Positions 23,226 through 31,933 of a stretch of DNA of 64,000 nucleotides are shown piece after piece (positions within the stretch are counted from its first letter, which is position 1; the number at the start of each line of letters is the position of its first letter). Under the pieces are notes generated by a model. It was given only the letters and a program-made list of their open reading frames with translations. It was not told the DNA's origin and ran no database searches. This DNA comes from Paenibacillus sp. J5C2022 (GTDB taxonomy: Bacteria > Bacillota > Bacilli > Paenibacillales > Paenibacillaceae). The DNA is taken from NCBI RefSeq assembly GCF_025567625.1, contig NZ_JAOQJC010000036.1, positions 1-64,000 of the forward strand. The letters run 5' to 3'. The position numbers and the translations under genes were made by a program.

Positions 23226-24179
23226 ATGACTTGGCTATGGATTGGCCCAAGTGTTGTACTGCTGTTTCTTTATGGGCGGGAATGGCTGCGCAACCGCCGG
23301 CTAAGCCGAAGCGTCACTTATATGACAGGGAAGCTTGACGAGATTGCGAAGAGGGGGGACGGCTCCGGGGAAAGGCTTCGACTGATTGCATCCGACAAGG
23401 AGCTGAGAGAGCTGCTGCGGGCGGTCAACGAGCTCCAGGAGAGAGCGAGGCGGTCGCAATCGGACTACAGGAAGACCGAGCAAGCGATGCGCAAAATGCT
23501 GGCGAACGTATCCCACGACCTGAAGACGCCGCTAACCGTCGTCATGGGGTATGCGGAGATGCTGCATCAGCAGGCGAATCTGACGGATGAGGAGCGCAGC
23601 CGCTTGCTTGGCAAGGTGCATGAGAAGACGTTGGAAGTGCTGACGCTGATGGAGCAGTTCTTCGATCTCGCCAAGCTGGAAGCGGAGGACAGCGTACTGG
23701 AGCTGAAGCGTCTGGAGGTGTCCGAGCTGTGCCGGCGCAGCATACTGGCTTATTACGAGCTGTTGACGTCGCGCGGCTTCACCGTCGATGTCGGCATTCC
23801 GGATGAGGCGGCCTATGTATACGGCAATGAAGAAGCGCTGCTTCGCATTCTGGACAATCTTATCTCCAATGCCGTTCGATACGGTGCGGACGGCAGCTAT
23901 ATCGGGCTGCTCGTCAAGCTGACGGGCGAAGAGGTGCGTATCGAGGTGACGGATCGCGGCAGAGGCATTCAGGAGTCCGATCTGGACCGGGTGTTCGAGC
24001 GGTTGTATACGCTGGACGATTCGCGCAACCGCAATTTCCAGGGGAGCGGGCTGGGGCTGACCATTACGAAGCGGCTGGCGGAGCGGATGAAGGGATGCAT
24101 CGAGCTGGCCAGCGAGCCGGGGGTACAGACCACCTTCACCGTCGTTATTCCCCGGATGAAGGGGCTGCTTAAGAAATAA
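23226..24179 (+). CDS. Sensor histidine kinase
   Basis: The ~317-aa kinase has a single N-terminal membrane helix (WIGPSVVLLFLYG), a coiled-coil linker and no extracellular sensor domain. The H-box (NVSHDLKTPLTVVMGY), N-box (ILDNLISNAVRYG), G1 (DRGRGI) and G2 (GSGLGLTI) are intact. Such short intramembrane-type kinases often sense through their ABC transporter. It starts at ATG 23226, one base after the regulator's stop; the frame also opens upstream inside the regulator gene. Confidence 0.9.
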   Translation: MTWLWIGPSVVLLFLYGREWLRNRRLSRSVTYMTGKLDEIAKRGDGSGERLRLIASDKELRELLRAVNELQERARRSQSDYRKTEQAMRKMLANVSHDLKTPLTVVMGYAEMLHQQANLTDEERSRLLGKVHEKTLEVLTLMEQFFDLAKLEAEDSVLELKRLEVSELCRRSILAYYELLTSRGFTVDVGIPDEAAYVYGNEEALLRILDNLISNAVRYGADGSYIGLLVKLTGEEVRIEVTDRGRGIQESDLDRVFERLYTLDDSRNRNFQGSGLGLTITKRLAERMKGCIELASEPGVQTTFTVVIPRMKGLLKK

Positions 24180-24257
24180 GTAAGATTCCCGAAACAAAAA
24201 AGAGAACGGTGGGCCTTACAATGGCAATATAGCGATGAAACAAAGGGAGGCCATAGC

Positions 24258-25202
24258 ATGTCGGATGTCATTCGAACGAGGCTGATAAGTAAAACCTACG
24301 GATCGGCGGATGTGGTGAGCAACGTCACGATGCATATACAAAGCGGAGAAATCTACGGATTCCTGGGTCCTAACGGCGCCGGCAAATCCACGATTATGAA
24401 GATGCTTCTGAATCTGGTAAAGCCAACTGGCGGTGAAATTGAGCTGTTCGGGGAGCGTCTGCTGCCCGGCGACATTGAACCGTTGAAGCGGATCGGCCAT
24501 ATGATCGAGAATCCCATCTTCTATGAGAAGTTGACGGCGGAGCAGAATCTGGAGCTGCACGGCGAGTATATGGGCAGCTACAATAAGGCGATGATGAAGG
24601 AAGCGCTGGAGCTGGTACAGCTCCATGGCGTCGAGAACAAGCCGGTGAAGCAATTCTCGCTCGGGATGAAGCAGCGGCTGGGCATCGCCAGAGCGATATC
24701 GACCCGTCCGGAGCTGCTGCTGCTGGATGAGCCCATTAACGGTCTGGACCCGTCCGGCATTGCGGAGATGCGGACACTGTTCCGCAGGCTGCGCGATGAA
24801 TACGGGATGACGCTGCTCATTTCCAGCCATATTTTATCCGAGATTGAACAGGTGGCCGACAAGATCGGGGTCATTAACCGCGGGCGGCTGGTGAAGGAAG
24901 TGACGATGGACGAGATTCGGGGATCGAGACCCGATTATGTGGAACTGACGACGCCGGACGTGCGGAAGGCTGTATATGTATTGGAGGAAACGCTCGGCAT
25001 CCGCAACTTCAAGGTGATGGGCGAGCGCATGCTGCGCATCTATGACTGGAAGGGGACGCAGGAGGAGCTGTCCAAGGCGCTCATCATGAACGATGTGTCG
25101 ATTACTTCCATCGACCGGAAGGCGCATACGTTGGAAGAATACTTCATCTCTCTGATTAAAGGGGGCGATCAGCATGCTGCATCTTATCAAGCTGGAGCTT
25201 AA
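24258..25202 (+). CDS. ABC transporter ATP-binding protein (BcrA/YcbN-like)
   Basis: The 314-aa ATPase has Walker A GPNGAGKST, signature FSLGMKQRLGIARA, Walker B LLLLDEPINGLDP and H-loop ISSHILSE. The ~90-residue C-terminal extension is typical of BcrA-type drug or lantibiotic resistance ATPases. GGGAGG precedes the ATG. It overlaps the permease gene by 29 bp, showing co-translation. Together with the two-component genes upstream, it probably forms a peptide-antibiotic or envelope-stress detoxification module; the substrate is unknown. Confidence 0.9.
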   Translation: MSDVIRTRLISKTYGSADVVSNVTMHIQSGEIYGFLGPNGAGKSTIMKMLLNLVKPTGGEIELFGERLLPGDIEPLKRIGHMIENPIFYEKLTAEQNLELHGEYMGSYNKAMMKEALELVQLHGVENKPVKQFSLGMKQRLGIARAISTRPELLLLDEPINGLDPSGIAEMRTLFRRLRDEYGMTLLISSHILSEIEQVADKIGVINRGRLVKEVTMDEIRGSRPDYVELTTPDVRKAVYVLEETLGIRNFKVMGERMLRIYDWKGTQEELSKALIMNDVSITSIDRKAHTLEEYFISLIKGGDQHAASYQAGA

Positions 25203-25866
25203 GAAGGGCAAGATGATCAGTTATGTGTGGGGATCGCTCATCGCTTACGCGCTCATTGCGGCCTTCTTCTTCTTGATGTACTTTGTGGAGGCGCCCAGCG
25301 GGGATGAACCGGTATTTACCAGCTATGGGGATATGTTCAGTCTCGTCGATACGATCGGGCGTGCGACGTTCATCGTGTACGCTTCCGTCATGCTGTCCAA
25401 GCTGATCATCTCCGAATTCCGGGACAAGACGATGACGCTGATGTTCGCTTATCCCATTAGCCGCAAAAAGATCATATTCGCGAAGCTGGCGATGGTGTTC
25501 AGCTGGACGTTCGTGAATCTTATTATTCTCAATGTGTTGCTTGGAGCGCTGGTCGTCGCCGTGAACACAAATGTCGGTTATGTGGACGATGTGGTGACGA
25601 CCGAGCTGCTGCAGAAGCAGGGCTTGAACGTGCTGATGCAATCGTTCGGCGCCGCAGGGATGAGTTTGCTGCCGCTTGCCTTCGGCATGCGTTCCAAATC
25701 GGTGGCCACGACCGTCGTCTCGTCCATCTTGATCGTCGCAGTTGTCGTCTCCAACAGCAACGGGTTCAGCTTGAGCCAAATTATCGCGGTGCCGTTATCG
25801 CTGGGTATATTGGGTATATTGCTTACTTATTTCTCCTTCCGCAAGGTAGATTACGTGGATGTATAA
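25174..25866 (+). CDS. ABC transporter permease (ABC-2 type)
   Basis: The 230-aa protein has six predicted membrane helices and the conserved cytoplasmic motif EFRDKTMTLMFAYPISRKKIIFAKL between helices 2 and 3, typical of ABC-2 permeases of the BcrB/YcbO group. It begins inside the end of the ATPase gene and is followed by a strong terminator. It is likely the membrane partner of that ATPase. Confidence 0.88.
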   Translation: MLHLIKLELKKGKMISYVWGSLIAYALIAAFFFLMYFVEAPSGDEPVFTSYGDMFSLVDTIGRATFIVYASVMLSKLIISEFRDKTMTLMFAYPISRKKIIFAKLAMVFSWTFVNLIILNVLLGALVVAVNTNVGYVDDVVTTELLQKQGLNVLMQSFGAAGMSLLPLAFGMRSKSVATTVVSSILIVAVVVSNSNGFSLSQIIAVPLSLGILGILLTYFSFRKVDYVDV

Positions 25867-25869
25867 TCG

Positions 25870-25927
25870 GGAAGCCGTCCTGTCACGATCGCAATGGCGA
25901 TGCAGGACGGCTTTCTTCTGTTGCAGG
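25870..25927 (+). terminator. Intrinsic terminator, left copy of a duplicated element
   Basis: AAGCCGTCCTG pairs with CAGGACGGCTT around an inner GATCGC/GCGATG stem and is followed by TTCTT. The whole ~58-bp block recurs at 29167-29226 with only a handful of differences. Confidence 0.85.
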
Positions 25928-26026
25928 CGCTCATAATTCCAGTTTCTCGCGAATAGACTGGTGGTAGCTAGAGGCTTGTCTCGATCTTGCCTTGAGCGAG
26001 AATTCGCAGGAAGAGGGATGCTGGCG

Positions 26027-27235
26027 ATGATAGAGAGGAAACTGACGGAAGAGCGGATGAAGGGAACGGCCATTAAGGGGATAGGCACCGCAGTGCCGTT
26101 CGCCAGAATGGATCAGGAGGACACCTCCGCCAGATTGACGGAAGCATTGTCCCGCGCAGGCGAGCAGCATTCGGCGCGCTGGGCGAAGCGCATATTCAAG
26201 CAATGCGGGGTTCAGACCCGTTATACATGCGAGCCGAATCTGTTGGAGCCGGCAGAGACCTGCCGCTACTTCCCCAGCAAGGATTCGCAGGGGACTGTGC
26301 CGACGACGGCCGAGCGCATGTCGCTATACAAGGAGGCTTCCGTGCCGTTAGGCGTGGAAGCTGCGCGTTCCGCTCTGCAGGACAGCGGATTGGCTCCCGG
26401 CGATATTACGCATCTGATTACAGTCAGCTGCACGGGGCAGTTCCTGCCCGGCCTCGATGCGTCGCTCGTCTGGGAGCTGGGGCTGAGTACGAATGTGACG
26501 AGAATTCCGTTAACATTCCTTGGCTGTGCGGCGGGGTTGAAGGCGGTGTGCGTGGCCAGACAACTCATGGAAGGGCGATCGGACGCACATGCCTTAATCG
26601 TCTGCGTAGAGCTGTGCACGCTTCACATCCAGCCTTCGGGCGGCAAGGAAGAGCTGTACGGCGCTTCCTTCTTCGGCGATGGCGCCTCCGCTTGCGTAGT
26701 GGGCGAAGTGGATGCAGAGAGCGGGGATTGCTTCCTGCTGGGCAAGGAGCATACCGTGCTGCTGCCGGATTGCCGGGACGAGATGGTATGGGAAGTAGGC
26801 GATCGCGGCTTCGATCTCTACTTGTCTCCCTCGATCCCGGGGCTGATTGGCCGGATTATTCCTGGCGAGGTGGAGCGGCTGATCGGGGCGCAAGCTCAAG
26901 GCGCCGCCCTTCCCGAGCTGTGGGCGATTCATCCGGGAGGGAAGGGAATCGTGGACAACCTGCAGGACGTATTCCAACTGAGTGACGAGCAGACTTCTGC
27001 CAGTCGCTCTATTCTGCGTCATTACGGCAATATGTCTTCGGCTACAATTCTGTTCGTGCTTGCCGAGATGAGAAGGCAGCTTCGGTCGCACGACGCGCCG
27101 CAGCGGCGGAGCGGGCTGGCGCTCGCCTTCGGACCCGGCATTACGGCCGAGCTGCTGGAGATCTCATATGCTCCGGCTTCCGCTGATCGCAATGCTGCTG
27201 CCTCCGCCGATTGCCGGGAGGGCAGCTATGCTTGA
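26027..27235 (+). CDS. Type III polyketide synthase (chalcone-synthase-like)
   Basis: The ~402-aa protein has the complete Cys-His-Asn triad of type III polyketide synthases: Cys167 in LTFLGCAAG, His302 in WAIHPGG and Asn335 in HYGNMSSAT, plus the C-terminal GFGPG-like loop (ALAFGPGI). These enzymes extend a CoA-linked starter with malonyl-CoA; bacterial relatives (BpsA, SrsA) make alkylpyrones and alkylresorcinols. The start is taken at ATG 26027, 9 nt after AAGAGGG; ATG 26018 or 26057 are alternatives. It overlaps the methyltransferase gene by 8 bp. The product is unknown; an acyl-derived phenolic lipid or pyrone is my inference. Confidence 0.9.
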   Translation: MIERKLTEERMKGTAIKGIGTAVPFARMDQEDTSARLTEALSRAGEQHSARWAKRIFKQCGVQTRYTCEPNLLEPAETCRYFPSKDSQGTVPTTAERMSLYKEASVPLGVEAARSALQDSGLAPGDITHLITVSCTGQFLPGLDASLVWELGLSTNVTRIPLTFLGCAAGLKAVCVARQLMEGRSDAHALIVCVELCTLHIQPSGGKEELYGASFFGDGASACVVGEVDAESGDCFLLGKEHTVLLPDCRDEMVWEVGDRGFDLYLSPSIPGLIGRIIPGEVERLIGAQAQGAALPELWAIHPGGKGIVDNLQDVFQLSDEQTSASRSILRHYGNMSSATILFVLAEMRRQLRSHDAPQRRSGLALAFGPGITAELLEISYAPASADRNAAASADCREGSYA

Positions 27236-27965
27236 GGGGCCATGGCTTCGCCATCGCGCCGAGGCCGATGAGCTGATGGATGATCTCGCAAGCGGGGGGG
27301 AGGAACTGCGGGAGGCCCATGCTCATCTTCGCAGATTGAACAAGCTGTTCGCCGCATCAGCGCCTACACTGTATGGCGTGAATCGGCTATGGCGGAAAGC
27401 CGGCTGTCCCGACGAGCTGTCCATACTGGATGTAGGCGCCGGATCGGGCGATGTGAATCGGCGATTGCTGGGCTGGGGCGCCGAGCATGGGGTACGAATG
27501 CGCATTATGCTATTGGATGTGACGGAAGAGGCATGCGAGGAAGCCGCTCTGTATTACAAGGACGAGCCTCGTGTGGAAGTAAGAAGGGGCGATGTGCTGA
27601 AGCTCCCTGGAGGCTGTGCCGATATCGTGACCGGTACGCAGTTCCTCCATCACTTCCAGGGCGAGCGGCTTCATGAAGTGGTCGGCAGCATGGTGCGTGC
27701 ATCGCGTTATGGCGTGGTTATTAACGATATTCACCGGCACTGGCTGGCTTGGATTGCCGTATGGCTGGCTGCGCGCCTGCTGTCGCGCAACCGCTACATT
27801 CGTCATGACGGCCCGCTATCGGTGGCCAAGGGCTTCCGCTCCTCTGACTGGCATTCTCTTGAGAATGCGGCTGGGGAAGGGGAACTCCGCTATTGCTGGC
27901 GCCCCCTGTTCCGTTACGCAGTCATGATCCGGAAGGGCGGCGACGGTTATGCGGACGGATTATGA
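27228..27965 (+). CDS. Class I SAM-dependent methyltransferase
   Basis: The ~245-aa protein has the SAM motif I ILDVGAGSGDVNRRL, an acidic residue after beta-2 (LLDVTEEA) and motif II/III around GDVLKLPGGCADIVTG and QFLHHF. The start is ATG 27228 behind GGGAGGG, inside the end of the polyketide synthase gene; the frame is open upstream but without homology. It overlaps the flavoprotein gene by 17 bp. It probably O- or C-methylates the polyketide. Confidence 0.86.
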   Translation: MLEGPWLRHRAEADELMDDLASGGEELREAHAHLRRLNKLFAASAPTLYGVNRLWRKAGCPDELSILDVGAGSGDVNRRLLGWGAEHGVRMRIMLLDVTEEACEEAALYYKDEPRVEVRRGDVLKLPGGCADIVTGTQFLHHFQGERLHEVVGSMVRASRYGVVINDIHRHWLAWIAVWLAARLLSRNRYIRHDGPLSVAKGFRSSDWHSLENAAGEGELRYCWRPLFRYAVMIRKGGDGYADGL

Positions 27966-29151
27966 CGCCTTGGTGCTCGGCGCCGGCGTAGCAGGCAGCA
28001 GTATGGCGGCGATGCTCGCGGCTCAAGGCTGGTCAACGGCGCTAATGGACAGGCAGCGTTTCCCCAAGCACAAGGTATGCGGGGAATTTCTGTCGCCGGA
28101 GTCGCGGCTGATGCTGTCGGCTATGGGGCTGACGGAGAAGGTGGAGTCGCTTGAGCCGCATGTCATCTCCCGTATTTCATTATTTCTGGCCAGGGGCGGG
28201 CCGATTGAGCTGCCTCTGCCGGGAACCGCTATCGGGGTTAGCCGGCATAGACTGGATGCAGCGCTGCAGCGACATGCCGCTGCGGAAGGGGCACTCCTTC
28301 TGCAAGGGGGGACTGTCACGGCTGTCATCCCCTATGAGCATGGCTATATTGTTCATGTGAGGCAAGGCGGAGAGGTGATCGAGGTCACGGCCCGCATCGT
28401 TGTGGCTGCCTGGGGCGCTGGCGGACAAGGGCGTCTATTTGGGCGATATGACAATCAAGTCGAAGGCGGAGGCAGGCGCAAGCAGCGTTCCGTCTTGGCG
28501 CATGAACGCAGCTCGGTTGGGGTGAAGTCGCATTTTGTATGGCCTCGAAGTACAGACTCGCCGGGTGATGCGGTGGAGCTGTACTTCTTCCCGGGAGGCT
28601 ATCTGGGCATTAACGGAATCGAATGCGGACGATGCAATGTGGCGGCACTGCTGGACAGAGAGGACATCCCGCGAAGTCATACTACTGTTGAGGGAATGCT
28701 TAAGGAGGCTGCAAGCCGGAATGCCGCTTTGCAGAGACGAATGCGGGACGCTCAGCTTGTTCAGGGAACGGAAGCGGCAGTCGCCCCGGTTCGGATTGGC
28801 AAGCATCCCGCGCCATGGCGCAACATTCCCCATATTGGAGACGCCATTGGACGCATTCCTCCGCTATGCGGCGACGGCATGTCGATGGGCTTGCGATCGG
28901 CGCAGCTATGCGCTGCATACGCTCATCGCTATCTGGCGGGGGAATGGACGTATGAGCAATGGCGCATGGCGTATACCCGGGCAATCAGTTCGCAATTCAG
29001 CGGCCCGCTGAGGTGGGGCAAGGCTGTCGAAGGCATGCTGCGCCATCCGGCCGCTTCGCGGCTCCTTCCGGGATTGGCCAAGCTTGCTCCCCGGCTTGCA
29101 TGCAAATTCGTAGAAGCTACCCGGCTGCGGATTTCGTCACTATCAGAGTAA
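27949..29151 (+). CDS. FAD-dependent monooxygenase/reductase (geranylgeranyl-reductase-like)
   Basis: The 400-aa flavoprotein has the N-terminal dinucleotide fold VLGAGVAGSSMAAMLAAQG, the CGEFLSPES motif found in hydroxylases and GGR-type reductases, an R-x-x-L-D (RHRLDAAL), and the second FAD motif IGDAIGRIPPLCGDGMSMG. It is the last gene of an operon with the type III synthase and methyltransferase. The composition parallels Streptomyces srsABC (phenolic lipid: synthase, methyltransferase, flavoprotein hydroxylase), although the SrsB methyltransferase belongs to another family. It likely hydroxylates or reduces the product. Confidence 0.86.
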   Translation: MRTDYDALVLGAGVAGSSMAAMLAAQGWSTALMDRQRFPKHKVCGEFLSPESRLMLSAMGLTEKVESLEPHVISRISLFLARGGPIELPLPGTAIGVSRHRLDAALQRHAAAEGALLLQGGTVTAVIPYEHGYIVHVRQGGEVIEVTARIVVAAWGAGGQGRLFGRYDNQVEGGGRRKQRSVLAHERSSVGVKSHFVWPRSTDSPGDAVELYFFPGGYLGINGIECGRCNVAALLDREDIPRSHTTVEGMLKEAASRNAALQRRMRDAQLVQGTEAAVAPVRIGKHPAPWRNIPHIGDAIGRIPPLCGDGMSMGLRSAQLCAAYAHRYLAGEWTYEQWRMAYTRAISSQFSGPLRWGKAVEGMLRHPAASRLLPGLAKLAPRLACKFVEATRLRISSLSE

Positions 29152-29166
29152 ATCGGTCCTTCTCAT

Positions 29167-29226
29167 GGAAGCCGTCCTGTCATAATCGCTATGGCGATGT
29201 GCAGGGCGGCTTTCTGCTGTTGCGGG
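29167..29226 (+). terminator. Intrinsic terminator, right copy of the duplicated element
   Basis: AAGCCGTCCTG pairs with CAGGGCGGCTT, followed by TCTGCTGTTG. It is a near copy of the element at 25870-25927 and closes the polyketide operon. The remaining ~200 bp up to the glycosidase gene show no clear gene or promoter. Confidence 0.82.
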
Positions 29227-29435
29227 ACTCTTTCTGACGAGCGAATGGAGGGCAATCGCTGTCAATGTACAATTATTCATAATGATTGTCCATTGCACAT
29301 TGGTACTCGCTCGCGATGTGGTTCAGCTATGCAATTGTCTCTATACCGCTTCTCTTCCCGCTATGGTACATATAGGTCAGGTTCAGACTTTGTCATGGCT
29401 ACATCCCAATATGGAACGGGAAAGGTGGAATGCCA

Positions 29436-31244
29436 GTGTTGACAGCAAAGCTGAGAAGAGGAATGGCAGGAGGAGTACTTGCGTGCGCGCTGTTTATGGG
29501 CTCGCATGGGGGCCAGCAAGCGCATGCCGCAACGAATGTCACAATCGATTGGAACGATGTGTTGCAGGAGATTGACGGCTTCGGCGTGTCGCAGGCGGAT
29601 TGGTCGAATGCGATCTACGACTTGAATGAACCGGAGCGGAGTGAGGTGATGGATCACTTGTTCCGGGAGGACACCGGCATCGGTCTGTCGATCTTCAGAG
29701 GGGAATTGTTCGCAGCATTCAACCCGGCTCCAGGCCAGTACGACTTCGGTGCGCGTCCCGATCAAGTGTGGATTATGCAGCAAGCCGCAGCCAGAGGAGT
29801 AGATAAGATCATGACGACAACGTGGAGTCCTCCCGCCTGGATGAAGACGAATAATTCCACCACGAACGGCGGATTCCTGAAGACGGAGAATTACGACGAT
29901 TATGCGGCGCTGATGGCGAAATTCATTAAGGAGTACGAGCAGCAATACGGCATCGATCTGTATGCCGTCTCGATAGCGAACGAGCCCAATTCCATGACGT
30001 TCCTGTCCTGGGACTCCAGCGAATGGAATTCGACTCACTTCATGGTCTTTATTAAAAATCATCTGAAAGCAGCGATGATCGCAGAAGGCGTTCAGGATAC
30101 GAAGGTGATCGCCGGCGAGTCCTCATGGTGGTCGGAGGATCTGATCAAGGATGCGCTGAACGATACCGGCTCGGAAGAGCGCATCGATATTGTGGCAGGG
30201 CATAATTATCCGATTCCGATCCTGAACGTGGAGATGCCGCCTGATCCGTTCGATACAGCGGTCTCCTACGGCAAGAAGGTATGGATGACGGAAGTGTCCC
30301 ATGTGAACAATTATGACCCCGGCATCACTTCCGGACTGAAATTCGCCCGTCAGATGCATACGTTCCTGACCCGCACAGGCGTGAATGCGTGGCTGTACTG
30401 GACCGGCGCGATACCGGGCGACAACGATGAGGGCCTTATTAATGTGAATCTGAATGACAGCACATACAACTTGACCAAGAGGTTCTATGCAATCGGCAAT
30501 TACAGCAAGTTCATCAGGCCGGGTTATGAGCGCATCGGCATGCCGGCCAATCCCAAGAGCGGGCTGTTCACCTCGGCTTACCGCAATCCGGCTACAGGCG
30601 AATTCACGATCGTCGCCATCAATGACAGCGATACGACAGCCGAGCTGAACATGACGCCAAGCGGCTTCGCGGCAGGCAGTCTCACCCCGTATACGACGAA
30701 TGCGAGCGTAAGCCTTGCCGAAGGCAACCCCGTGCTGATGTCCGGCGGCAGCTTCGAGACGCTGATTCCTCCGCGCAGCGTAGTGACATTTGTCGGCCAG
30801 AACGGCTCCCCCGCCCCTGCTCCGCTCACGACGCTGACCGATCCGCTGGATAACTGGAATTATACAAGCTCGCATACTAGCGGTCTTATGCTGGATGCCA
30901 CGAACAGCCAATACTTCAGCGGGGATACTTCGAGAGTGAAGCGGTCGGCTTCCGGAACGGAGAGCTTCATCTATGCGATACCCGATATGCGAGACTTCCG
31001 CGCAACATTATATCATTACAACAACTGGAATGGAGTCGCGTTCTATACGTCGCCGGACGGAGTGAGTTGGACGCCCGTCACGCATGTGAGTACGCCCGGC
31101 GTTCATATGGGCAGCCAGTGGTACAGGAAGATATACGCGCCTCAGCACCTGCTGCCGGCAGGGAGCGGCTACTTGAAGGTCGAGCTGAGCGGTTCCGATT
31201 CATGGGAGAAGCAAGTGTCGCAGATGGTCATTGCGTCGGGATAG
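29436..31244 (+). CDS. Secreted glycoside hydrolase family 30 (glucosylceramidase/xylanase-like)
   Basis: The ~602-aa protein has a Sec signal peptide (LACALFMGSHGGQQAHA), a GH30 (beta/alpha)8 barrel and beta side domain, and a C-terminal ~130-residue beta-sandwich. GH30 hallmarks are the opening DGFGVSQADWSNAI, the acid/base Glu in ANEPN and the nucleophile Glu in MTEVSH. The family cleaves xylan, beta-1,6-glucan or glucosylceramide; the subgroup cannot be fixed by eye. GTG 29436 lies 7 nt after AGGTGG; an ATG two codons upstream sits too close to the Shine-Dalgarno. It is monocistronic. Confidence 0.86.
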   Translation: MLTAKLRRGMAGGVLACALFMGSHGGQQAHAATNVTIDWNDVLQEIDGFGVSQADWSNAIYDLNEPERSEVMDHLFREDTGIGLSIFRGELFAAFNPAPGQYDFGARPDQVWIMQQAAARGVDKIMTTTWSPPAWMKTNNSTTNGGFLKTENYDDYAALMAKFIKEYEQQYGIDLYAVSIANEPNSMTFLSWDSSEWNSTHFMVFIKNHLKAAMIAEGVQDTKVIAGESSWWSEDLIKDALNDTGSEERIDIVAGHNYPIPILNVEMPPDPFDTAVSYGKKVWMTEVSHVNNYDPGITSGLKFARQMHTFLTRTGVNAWLYWTGAIPGDNDEGLINVNLNDSTYNLTKRFYAIGNYSKFIRPGYERIGMPANPKSGLFTSAYRNPATGEFTIVAINDSDTTAELNMTPSGFAAGSLTPYTTNASVSLAEGNPVLMSGGSFETLIPPRSVVTFVGQNGSPAPAPLTTLTDPLDNWNYTSSHTSGLMLDATNSQYFSGDTSRVKRSASGTESFIYAIPDMRDFRATLYHYNNWNGVAFYTSPDGVSWTPVTHVSTPGVHMGSQWYRKIYAPQHLLPAGSGYLKVELSGSDSWEKQVSQMVIASG

Positions 31245-31276
31245 GTCTTTTGTTATAGTAGCAAAGCATATTTCAA

Positions 31277-31316
31277 CGCTAAGCCCTTTCGATTCGGGGG
31301 CTTGGCGTTTTTTTTA
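31277..31316 (+). terminator. Intrinsic terminator of GH30 gene
   Basis: CGCTAAGCCC pairs with GGGCTTGGCG (one G-T), loop of 11 nt, then nine T. Confidence 0.88.
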
Positions 31317-31384
31317 TTGTTATGGAAATGCTGCTCTAGTCCCAACTGTAGGCAACTAAGGTGGAATGGGAAGTGGCGCAGGGG

Positions 31385-31640
31385 CGGAACGGTTGCCACA
31401 GCGCTTAATTGGCTCGAAATGGGCGTATTTACTGGCTAACGGGTGCCTTGGAGCTTATGAAGCCCGGAAAATGCACTGTCGGGCATCACGGCGAGAAATA
31501 GGCTTCATGGCGCCCGTTACAGCAAAAAAGTGGGATTTGAGCTGCAATAAGCTCGATGACAACCGTAAAAGCGGCAAACGGAGCATTCGAAATCGAATGG
31601 AGCATCCGAAATCGAATGGAGCATCCGAAATCGAACGGCG
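31385..31640. repeat. Degenerate intergenic repeat region (family D) plus three 19-bp direct repeats
   Basis: The motif TAACGGGTGCC and relatives occur in both orientations: AACGGTTGCC near 31388, TAACGGGTGCC at 31437, CGCCCGTTAC near 31511 and CAACCGTAAAA near 31560, about 46-74 bp apart. The same motif set recurs at 49069-49290. At its right end a 19-bp unit GCATCCGAAATCGAATGGA is repeated at 31583, 31602 and 31621. I see no gene in the ~690 bp between the GH30 and dioxygenase genes. Confidence 0.6.
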
Positions 31641-31791
31641 AACGTAATGGCCGAAACGTGAACGGGGAAGCCTGTTACCCTGCAACCTTAAATGTGATTA
31701 GCAGGATCATATGTCTGAGGTGAAGGAAGGGAATATAGTGGAGAAAGTTAGCGTTGCATGATGGATTTCAATTCAGAGCATGCTAGATGTG

Positions 31792-31830
31792 AAGCGTCTA
31801 ATCGCATGATGCGGTGTGGCGCTTTTTTTC
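31792..31830 (+). terminator. Hairpin with long T-tract
   Basis: AAGCGTC pairs with GGCGCTT (one G-T) around an inner palindrome, followed by TTTTTTCTTTTT. No plus-strand gene ends just upstream, so it may end an untranslated transcript or serve as insulation for the next promoter. Confidence 0.65.
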
Positions 31831-31855
31831 TTTTTAAAAAAGTTCAACAACATAC

Positions 31856-31884
31856 TTGACGATAGTTGTATTTGAATATATACT
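31856..31884 (+). promoter_or_regulatory. SigA-type promoter
   Basis: TTGACG, a 17-bp spacer and TATACT precede the dioxygenase/nitroreductase pair by about 50 bp. Confidence 0.78.
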
Positions 31885-31899
31885 TAATTACAAATAGTA
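31881..31899. promoter_or_regulatory. Imperfect palindrome over the -10, likely MarR/DUF24-type operator
   Basis: TACTTAATTACAAATAGTA has TACT/AGTA ends and overlaps the -10. YodB/CatR quinone sensors of Bacillus bind related TACT...AGTA palindromes at catDE and nitroreductase genes. The regulator is not in the window; the assignment is inference. Confidence 0.5.
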
Positions 31900-31933
31900 A
31901 GTAACATTAAATTTAGGTTTGAGGTGATGAATC

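Noticed and set aside
29260..29300. Fur-like word (ATTCATAATGATTGTC) upstream of the GH30 gene
   Set aside because: It matches the 7-1-7 consensus poorly and there is no aligned promoter.
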